23,331 nt of DNA from a virus: positions 1 through 23,331 of IMG/VR virus record IMGVR_UViG_3300027233_000150; one strand, 5' to 3'. Below are positions 6,560-12,535 of this stretch, in pieces. The notes beneath the pieces were generated by a model, which saw only the letters and a program-made list of their open reading frames with translations, searched no databases and had not been told where the DNA came from. The position numbers were made by a program, and so were the translations under genes. The stretch's first letter is position 1. Each line of letters opens with the position of its first letter.

Positions 6560-7571
6560 TTTCGTTTACTGTTTTAATTTTAGATAGGATTCTCTGGCCG
6601 TACTTCGACAGTGAGATACCATCTTCTGAAACGTTGAAGTAGTGACGATTTGATTTCGCCCATCTTCTAGAAGCAGTAGAGAATTCCTTAATGATTGTTT
6701 CAAATTCTTCAGTCGTTACTTTACCGTCTGCAATTGCTTCGATGATCTTGTCTCTGACTGGACCAAACTTAGATACTGTGATCTGTGGATAGTTGTCAGT
6801 GTAACGTCTTTTTAGAGTGATTTTACCTTCGGTGATTTGTTCACCTTCTAGGATTACGATAGATGTAAGGCCACCCTTTGTGAATGAATCAACGTCCATT
6901 TTGAACTCGTGACCCATGATTTCGCTAAACATCTTAATCATGCCATAACCTTCAAGGGAAGATGGAGACATGTACGATGACATGTTCATTTGGAAACCAC
7001 CTTTAACTTTAGAGATTCTTTTCAGAGCTTTATCAAAGCCAACCTCACTGAACACTTGTTGCATCGCATATCTGATGTCTTCCATGTTGTAACCTTTAGC
7101 TTCGTCAATTTCGCCTTCAATCTCAACTTCGTTTTCTAGAGATTCTGGTACGCCCATTGCAAATTTGCTTAGATCTGGTTCGTAGTCCATACCAAAGCCG
7201 TATCTTACGTAATTAGCGCCTTGAGTATCAACGAAAACACATTGACCGTAGTAGTCCTTAAGTTCACCTTGTTCGTGATTCAACCAAAGAATAAAGATCG
7301 TTTCAGTAGGTGTGTTTGCAAAATTAGCATAGATTCCTTTTGGTGCCATTTTACCCCAAACATCCTTAGATGTATAAACTGGAATGTGGGTTAGGTCTAG
7401 TTCTTTTTGCTGTGCGTCTTTCAGCTGAACAGCGTTTGAACCAAAAAGATCAGATGTGTAAGCTGGCTTTCTCTCAATGTTTCTACCACCATAAGTTTTG
7501 AACAGGGTATAAGCCTGATCTTCGTTGTAGAATTCATTTAAGAATGTTCCAAATGACTCAAATACTCTCAT
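6552..7571 (-). CDS. 339-aa candidate capsid cargo protein, unknown fold
   Basis: The N-terminus MRVFESFGTFLNEFYNE is targeting-like, with a candidate site LNE|F. Residues 20-130 appear beta-rich (TETIFILWLNHEQGELKDYY). An acidic linker at about 140-158 (ENEVEIEGEIDEAKG) could separate two domains, and a second, mixed domain fills 160-339 and ends KTVNENE. The acidic linker contains further Glu-rich sites, so the mature protein may be processed. I do not recognise either domain. The leader between this gene and its upstream neighbour is very T/A-rich (AATATATAAAATAAG on the minus strand). Confidence 0.75.
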   Translation of the reverse strand: MRVFESFGTFLNEFYNEDQAYTLFKTYGGRNIERKPAYTSDLFGSNAVQLKDAQQKELDLTHIPVYTSKDVWGKMAPKGIYANFANTPTETIFILWLNHEQGELKDYYGQCVFVDTQGANYVRYGFGMDYEPDLSKFAMGVPESLENEVEIEGEIDEAKGYNMEDIRYAMQQVFSEVGFDKALKRISKVKGGFQMNMSSYMSPSSLEGYGMIKMFSEIMGHEFKMDVDSFTKGGLTSIVILEGEQITEGKITLKRRYTDNYPQITVSKFGPVRDKIIEAIADGKVTTEEFETIIKEFSTASRRWAKSNRHYFNVSEDGISLSKYGQRILSKIKTVNENE

Positions 7572-7609
7572 TTTTAAGTGTTGTCTTTTTTAATATCTTA
7601 TTTTATATA

Positions 7610-8761
7610 TTACGCATCTTCTCTTACTCTTAGTAGGGCTCCTGACATACCAAAGATGGCTTCTTTACCAGCTCCGTATTGTGATGCAATATCGGTTCCT
7701 TGAACCTTCTTCAACCCTGAAGTAATGTTCATTGCCTCTTTTCTAAAGACAACGAATTTCATTTTAGCGTATTTCTTTTCAACATTTGCAAGACCATCAT
7801 TGATGTCTTTAACTAGCGATTCAACGCCTGCTCTAACATATTCGTTCTTTGCAAGCATTCTGTATAGTGCTTCTTCGTTTGAAACGTCAGCCATATTAAC
7901 TTGCTTAATGATCTTAAATTTACCTGCTTTAATATCTGCTTCCTTTGCGGGTTCGATAATAAAAGACATGTTTGGATTACCGGGTGAAGTTGATTTCACC
8001 TCAATGATATCGTATCCTGTAGACCTATTCGCTAATTGCTCTTTTGCAATCTTAATGAAATCAATCACAGAGCTAATAAGTTCTTTTGATACTTCACCTC
8101 TAGAAAAATCAGAAGCTGCTGATTTACCTTCACCTCTTGAATTTACGGTCGCAGCTGCATTGAAGATTTCAGGGTGCATATCTTTTAGACCTGGAATTGC
8201 AACAATCTCTTCTGTGATTTCGGCAACGTGTCTCATTTTTCTCAACCATACGAATTGAGAAGCTGCACCTGCATTACCCAATCTGAATGGAGAATGAGAG
8301 TCAGCGTATGACTTAACTTCGTATTGTCCTTTTTCATTGTGTGTTACGTCAAAGGATTCTCCGCCGCCTGAGATTCTAACACCATCAACCACCCAAGCCA
8401 ACCACAATTCACCAGGACCAATACCCTTTGATTGCGTATTGAATAGACCATTTGAGAACGAAGATGAATTAACTTCTTTAAGATAGTTAGGCTGTAGGGC
8501 CTCAAGGCTCGAATACTTTCCAAGTCCTTCAACGAAGATTGCAAGATCCTTACCTGACAGGGAATTAAGTGTCTTAATCATGTCGGCAAAAGGTGAACCT
8601 CCTGTCCTTTGTAGGTTTTGAAGGTACTTATCAAATTGTGCCTTCTTAGAAGAAACCGCTTTAGTAAGAGCAGGGTTCTTAATTCCGTATGCTGTGTATT
8701 CTTCAGTCTCGTTGATCAGCTGAAGTTCTCTTGCAAAATTAGATCTAATTAAATTACTCAT
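7610..8761 (-). CDS. PD-(D/E)XK nuclease-like candidate capsid cargo protein
   Basis: I chose the ATG at 8761, which overlaps the upstream stop (ATGAGTAA), over an in-frame TTG at 8788; the product is 383 aa. The N-terminus SNLIRSNFARELQLINE|TEEY ends in a candidate prohead-protease site. Residues 113-165 carry the pattern GIGPGE (E118), then SFDV (D138), then EVKSY (E148, K150), then FRLG. This E...D...ExK arrangement with a downstream Arg is that of restriction-endonuclease-fold enzymes. The rest is helical and unrecognised. By position it lies between the two-domain nucleotidyltransferase and further targeting-peptide genes. Nuclease activity is an inference from the motif. The protein could instead be an inactive structural relative. 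Confidence 0.65.
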   Translation of the reverse strand: MSNLIRSNFARELQLINETEEYTAYGIKNPALTKAVSSKKAQFDKYLQNLQRTGGSPFADMIKTLNSLSGKDLAIFVEGLGKYSSLEALQPNYLKEVNSSSFSNGLFNTQSKGIGPGELWLAWVVDGVRISGGGESFDVTHNEKGQYEVKSYADSHSPFRLGNAGAASQFVWLRKMRHVAEITEEIVAIPGLKDMHPEIFNAAATVNSRGEGKSAASDFSRGEVSKELISSVIDFIKIAKEQLANRSTGYDIIEVKSTSPGNPNMSFIIEPAKEADIKAGKFKIIKQVNMADVSNEEALYRMLAKNEYVRAGVESLVKDINDGLANVEKKYAKMKFVVFRKEAMNITSGLKKVQGTDIASQYGAGKEAIFGMSGALLRVREDA

Positions 8762-10619
8762 TGCTAAACTTGTTGATGAACTGTTCAAAGGTCATCAATT
8801 CTTCATTTACTTTTGACTCCGCAGCTGTCATAGCTTTTAAAAGCTCAGACTGTAGAACTGGGTACATTCCGTGAAGTGACTTTGGTGTCATTCTTTGAAA
8901 CTCTGTCTTATTATCGGACATCATTGCGTTTCTAACCGCAGTTGCTGAGATGTCATCATCTGTTCTGTGAATTTCATGCATACCAAACTCAGGTAGAACG
9001 TTCAATTGTTCTCTGTACGTTTCTTTGTATGCCTGTGAAGAGTAAGCTGCCATTCTATCTGTACCTGTACCCCATAAGACTGGTTCGTACTTAGGTCTTA
9101 ACTCATTGAATAGGGCGTCAATTGCAGCGAATGGAACAACAATAATATCTTTTAGGAACTTGTATTCCCTTTGAACTGCCTTAAACATTTTCATTTGCAT
9201 TGCCTCGTCATAAGGTCTTTTGAATGCATCTTCCTTTTTAGCCGTCTTTGACTTAACTAGGAATACTACAACTGGTAGGCCGTTCTGATCATGTAGAGAC
9301 TGAAGAACTTTAGCGTGACCTAGAGTAAAAGGTTGGAATCTGCCAACAAACATATTTACTTTTTGTTTACCATGTTCTAGGGTCTTAACCTTTAGGGCTT
9401 CATTAACTTCTCCTTCTGGAGCATCTTCCTGAATTGAAGACCACTTCTTAAATGATGTAAAGTCCATTACGTCGTTCTCTTCTAATTTTGCGTCAATCTG
9501 CTCGTAAATCTTATCGATGATCTCGTTTAGCTGTGCAACCATGTCCTCGGTTAGAATATCACTTGCCTTCTCTCTTTTATTTCTAAAAGAAGATAAAACA
9601 ATTTTGAAAAGCTCAGATAGGATTGGGTTGTTGACGTATTTTAAGGTTTGTTCGTTTTTCAAAAACGCGGTGTTTAGATTAAAGGCTTCATTCTTTGCGA
9701 AATCAGCTGTCTCAAACTTAACACCAATATATTTTGCGGCATTAGCCTTAATGTAATCGTTAAATGATTCAGACATGATTTCTATAAATCTTCTGTCTTT
9801 CTTTTCTTCAACTAGTTTGTATTGTGAAAAATCATGGTTTGTGAAGTATTCAATAACGTCTACCATTGTGATTTGATAAACATCAGAAGACTTTCTTTCT
9901 GTTTCTTCATTCTTTCTTCTATAATCTTCTAGCTTGAAAGACTTCATTGATTTGCCATCAACAAACGAAACAACTAAACCATCAATTTCTTCATTAACTG
10001 ATTCATTCAGCGCAGTTCTAGACATGCCTGAATTAAAAATGTTATAGATGTCTCTGGTGAATGAACGATTTTCGTATACTTTTTCAAATTCATTATCGTT
10101 CATTTCTAGAATTTTGATCAATTGCTCCTTCTGGAACATCGTCAGCATGCCTTCGAAGATCACAGGTGGCTTTTGAACATCAAGTTTCTTTGCCCACTTG
10201 TTTAGGACCTCAGTGTCTCTAATCACCTTAGAAACCCTGCCTGATTCGTTAAGAACCTGGATATGCGTTAGAATTAAATTATTCTTAGGAAGAAGAGCGT
10301 ACTTAAAATTTGGAGTTTCATTTTCAATCAGATAATCAAAACCAAACTTCCAATCCTTCGGCATGTCGCTCTTCATTTCATCACCTAAACCTTGAAAGTG
10401 ACGAATAGCATTTTCATAAAATCTAACGATAGTACGATCTACAATATCCATAGCTCTTTCAGAACCTGATTTGTAGTACTTGTTGGTTAGATCATCTCTT
10501 CTGACGTGAAATGATGAAGCAGCGATCTTCTCAACAGCGTGAACCTTTTGGGTTAACATTGCCATGAAGTTTTCGCGATTCGTATCGTTGAAGTGATCTC
10601 TAAGTTTAGGTAGTGCCAT
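8754..10619 (-). CDS. Two-domain protein: diverged RNA-ligase-like N-half plus HIGH-type nucleotidyltransferase
   Basis: This protein is 621 aa. Residues about 30-240 resemble a covalent nucleotidyltransferase (RNA/DNA ligase superfamily): WKFGFDYLI (90-98), PKNNLILTHI (111-120), a motif-IV-like DGLVVSF (213-219) and a motif-V-like SFKLEDYRR (227-235). A canonical KxDG motif I is not visible, so activity of this half is doubtful. Residues 240-395 are helical. Residues 420-595 are a clear HIGH-superfamily nucleotidyltransferase: GRFQPFTLGHAKVL (426-439), WGTGTDR (516-522) and DISATAVR (556-563), as in NMN and other adenylyltransferases. A VNE|A site (405-407) lies between the halves. The C-terminus, VNE|ELMTFEQFINKFSNE, looks like a targeting peptide placed at the wrong end. 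The substrate is unknown. Confidence 0.8.
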   Translation of the reverse strand: MALPKLRDHFNDTNRENFMAMLTQKVHAVEKIAASSFHVRRDDLTNKYYKSGSERAMDIVDRTIVRFYENAIRHFQGLGDEMKSDMPKDWKFGFDYLIENETPNFKYALLPKNNLILTHIQVLNESGRVSKVIRDTEVLNKWAKKLDVQKPPVIFEGMLTMFQKEQLIKILEMNDNEFEKVYENRSFTRDIYNIFNSGMSRTALNESVNEEIDGLVVSFVDGKSMKSFKLEDYRRKNEETERKSSDVYQITMVDVIEYFTNHDFSQYKLVEEKKDRRFIEIMSESFNDYIKANAAKYIGVKFETADFAKNEAFNLNTAFLKNEQTLKYVNNPILSELFKIVLSSFRNKREKASDILTEDMVAQLNEIIDKIYEQIDAKLEENDVMDFTSFKKWSSIQEDAPEGEVNEALKVKTLEHGKQKVNMFVGRFQPFTLGHAKVLQSLHDQNGLPVVVFLVKSKTAKKEDAFKRPYDEAMQMKMFKAVQREYKFLKDIIVVPFAAIDALFNELRPKYEPVLWGTGTDRMAAYSSQAYKETYREQLNVLPEFGMHEIHRTDDDISATAVRNAMMSDNKTEFQRMTPKSLHGMYPVLQSELLKAMTAAESKVNEELMTFEQFINKFSNE

Positions 10620-10621
10620 TT

Positions 10622-11911
10622 TTATCTTCCGTATTTAATAATACCCATTAGCTGGTTGATTGCAGCAAAGGTGCCAGTTAGCTTATATATTTTACCCTTA
10701 TACTTGAACACTAGACCTTCAGAAGGAATGATTGAATCAATTCCACCAATTCTTGAAAGTCTGTCAAGTTCAGCTTCAACCTTTTGAATTTGCTTAACGT
10801 CTCCGCCTTTCTTAATCTTACCCGCCTCTGTTCTAATCTGATTGTGAAGTCTTTGCATTTCCTGATCAGGTGAAGCAGCCAAGAAGTTTGAAGCATTCTT
10901 TAGAACCTCAGAACCAAACTCTAGGAAAAGATCTTCAAATGGTCTAATGTTTTCTTTGTATTTCTTACCAGCATCCATCTTATCGTATTGCTTGATCTTA
11001 TCCATACCTGCAGCGTCAACGAGTTTGGCCATGGCTCTAAAGTCCATGCCTTGTTTGTTGTTATAGGCCCATCTCTGAAGAAGACCTTCTTTTACGTCTT
11101 GTGTAAGGTTAGGGAATGAAGCATCGATCTCTTCTCTCCACCACATTTCATGATAACGTGAAACCTCGTCTGAATCAGAAAGCTTGTAACGATTCTTAAG
11201 GTCTTCAATCTTCTTCATGAAATAAGGTAGCTTGGCAGAAAAGTCTTGGTGCTTTCTCAGAACAAGAACCTGTGGAGGAATGATCGTGAATGTTTTACCA
11301 ATGTGAGCATTAACGTCTTGTAGAATCTTTGTAAGCTCTTTAGCTGCTCCAGGACCAGACTCACCAGTAATGTTTCCGTTACCGTCAGTGTATTTAATTC
11401 CGTGGAACTGAATTACATCTTTATCGTAATTGATGACATTAGAGTTACCCGAAAAGATTAACTCCATATTCATGAAGTTCTTACCGCCGTCAAAGTATTT
11501 TTCTTGTGAATCTGACTTCAATTTGCCTAGGGCTGAAGCTAAATCATTAGCTGCCATAGTAAATGTCTTACGAACTCCCTCTGAAGGGTGATCAGCAAAC
11601 ATTGAAGTAACTCCACTAAGGTCCAATGGGTTTTTCAACTGACCTGCATTTCTTGCAAACATTGTAACGCCATCTTTAACTGTTGCAAAGATGTTTTGAC
11701 CATCTGTTTTTTCAGTTGGATCTTCTTCGAAGTTCAATTCTCCCTTTAGACCTGCTTCAATCATGGCTTTAAAGTCGCCAAACGTTAGATCTTTGTCATC
11801 AAACGGATGTGACATGTGACCAGCAGCACCACCCTCTAAAACGAGGTCAGAGCCGGCCAAGCTTTGACCTGCTCTTTCAACGATGAATTGGTTATAAGTT
11901 AATAATTTCAT
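10622..11911 (-). CDS. RNA-ligase-like covalent nucleotidyltransferase with capsid-targeting peptide
   Basis: This protein is 429 aa. It begins MKLLTYNQFIVE|RAG, very close to the T4 targeting consensus, with an IVE cleavage site. Downstream are the nucleotidyltransferase motifs in order: motif I EKTDGQN (K68-x-D-G), a motif-Ia-like MFARNAGQL (84-92), motif III region NMELIFSG (148-155) with FHGIKY (169-174), motif IV EGLVFKY (398-404) and motif V YKLTG (409-413). These define ATP-dependent RNA and DNA ligases and capping enzymes. The long gap between III and IV (175-395) is mostly helical. T4-like phages carry related genes near head genes, but I cannot name the subfamily. Expected chemistry is lysyl-AMP formation and strand sealing. 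It starts at a TAATG overlap and ends 2 nt before the next gene. Confidence 0.8.
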   Translation of the reverse strand: MKLLTYNQFIVERAGQSLAGSDLVLEGGAAGHMSHPFDDKDLTFGDFKAMIEAGLKGELNFEEDPTEKTDGQNIFATVKDGVTMFARNAGQLKNPLDLSGVTSMFADHPSEGVRKTFTMAANDLASALGKLKSDSQEKYFDGGKNFMNMELIFSGNSNVINYDKDVIQFHGIKYTDGNGNITGESGPGAAKELTKILQDVNAHIGKTFTIIPPQVLVLRKHQDFSAKLPYFMKKIEDLKNRYKLSDSDEVSRYHEMWWREEIDASFPNLTQDVKEGLLQRWAYNNKQGMDFRAMAKLVDAAGMDKIKQYDKMDAGKKYKENIRPFEDLFLEFGSEVLKNASNFLAASPDQEMQRLHNQIRTEAGKIKKGGDVKQIQKVEAELDRLSRIGGIDSIIPSEGLVFKYKGKIYKLTGTFAAINQLMGIIKYGR

Positions 11912-12183
11912 TAGATTTTATCTTGAAATACTATTTTACCGGTAGCATCTTCAAGTGTGAAATGATAACCGGACGTTGGGTAACGCTTTTTAAGAGTTGT
12001 CCAGTTCGCTGGAACGGCGTCGGGAATGTTAATTACTTCCTGATGAATGACTGCTCCAACCTGGGCGCCTTTAGCGTGAACTACTAGTGTCACTGGGAAG
12101 GCAGCATCTTTCAATGATTTCTTAATCTTTGAGAAAGATACTTCTTCATTAACAAATGCTTCGTACAATTTTACGCGTTTCAT
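11911..12183 (-). CDS. 90-aa candidate capsid-internal protein with targeting peptide
   Basis: I chose the ATG at 12183: it forms an ATGA overlap with the upstream gene and places the targeting-like peptide MKRVKLYEAFVNE|E at the N-terminus. An in-frame ATG at 12192 would add only MVT. The remaining 75 or so residues look like a small beta-rich domain (FPVTLVVHAKGAQVGAVI, then GYHFTLEDATGKIVFQDKI). There is no known catalytic motif. It belongs to a run of coupled genes ending in the ligase-like gene. Confidence 0.75.
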   Translation of the reverse strand: MKRVKLYEAFVNEEVSFSKIKKSLKDAAFPVTLVVHAKGAQVGAVIHQEVINIPDAVPANWTTLKKRYPTSGYHFTLEDATGKIVFQDKI

Positions 12184-12482
12184 AGTGACCATGGGTGATT
12201 TTTAGCAACAAACTTTTTACCGTGAATAAGGCCTAGAACATCTCTGTCCTTTTCACTGTGTTGTAATTTGAATGTATCGTGATCATATTTCCAATGAGCC
12301 TCTTTAGAACCTTTACGAAAACCGTATGTCATATCCTGCTTCTTGTCATAAGATACCATGTTATCAGGGTGAAGCTCCTTGTATGATTCAACAAATTTGT
12401 TGTACTCATAAGGAGTCATCTGATTATAGGTCATGAAAATACCTTCAGAGATGAACTGTTCATATAGTTTAACGTGTTTCAT
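12180..12482 (-). CDS. 100-aa candidate capsid-internal protein with targeting peptide
   Basis: The N-terminus MKHVKLYEQFISE|GIF carries a near-ideal ISE|G cleavage site. The body contains a helix (YEYNKFVESYKELHPDN) followed by beta-prone segments (GFRKGSKEAHWKYDHD, then GKKFVAKNHPW). It is the first gene after a strong terminator, so it probably has its own promoter. Its leader shares a sequence block with the 63-aa membrane-protein gene at 2475. The function of the mature domain is unknown. Confidence 0.75.
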   Translation of the reverse strand: MKHVKLYEQFISEGIFMTYNQMTPYEYNKFVESYKELHPDNMVSYDKKQDMTYGFRKGSKEAHWKYDHDTFKLQHSEKDRDVLGLIHGKKFVAKNHPWSL

Positions 12483-12488
12483 AGGGCT

Positions 12489-12513
12489 AATATAACCAAA
12501 AAAACCGACCCGG
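12489..12513 (-). promoter_or_regulatory. Shared upstream element, copy 2
   Basis: In plus-strand reading AATATAACCAA (12489-12499) is followed by A-rich sequence and CGACCCGG. It matches copy 1 at 2503-2526 at nearly every position. On the minus strand TTGGTTATATTAG ends 7 nt before the ATG of the 100-aa gene. It partly overlaps the terminator hairpin at 12506-12527. This suggests an element combining termination and re-initiation, or a promoter placed directly after a terminator. Confidence 0.4.
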
Positions 12514-12527
12514 AAAAATCCGGGTCA
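12506..12527 (-). terminator. Rho-independent terminator after the 614-aa modular protein gene
   Basis: GACCCGGA and TCCGGGTC form a perfect 8-bp GC-rich stem with a 4-nt loop. On the minus strand this is followed by GG and a run of seven T. It begins 9 nt after the stop codon at 12536. It separates the UvsW/614-aa unit from the downstream targeting-peptide genes. Confidence 0.85.
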
Positions 12528-12535
12528 GATTATTT

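Noticed and set aside
7725-8258. 177-codon open frame on the plus strand
   Set aside because: It is antisense to the nuclease-like gene, has a low-complexity Ser/Phe/Ile-rich translation typical of a shadow frame, and breaks the strand pattern.
8762-8788. TTG start at 8788 for the nuclease-like gene
   Set aside because: The ATG at 8761 gives the usual stop/start overlap and puts the targeting-like leader near the N-terminus.
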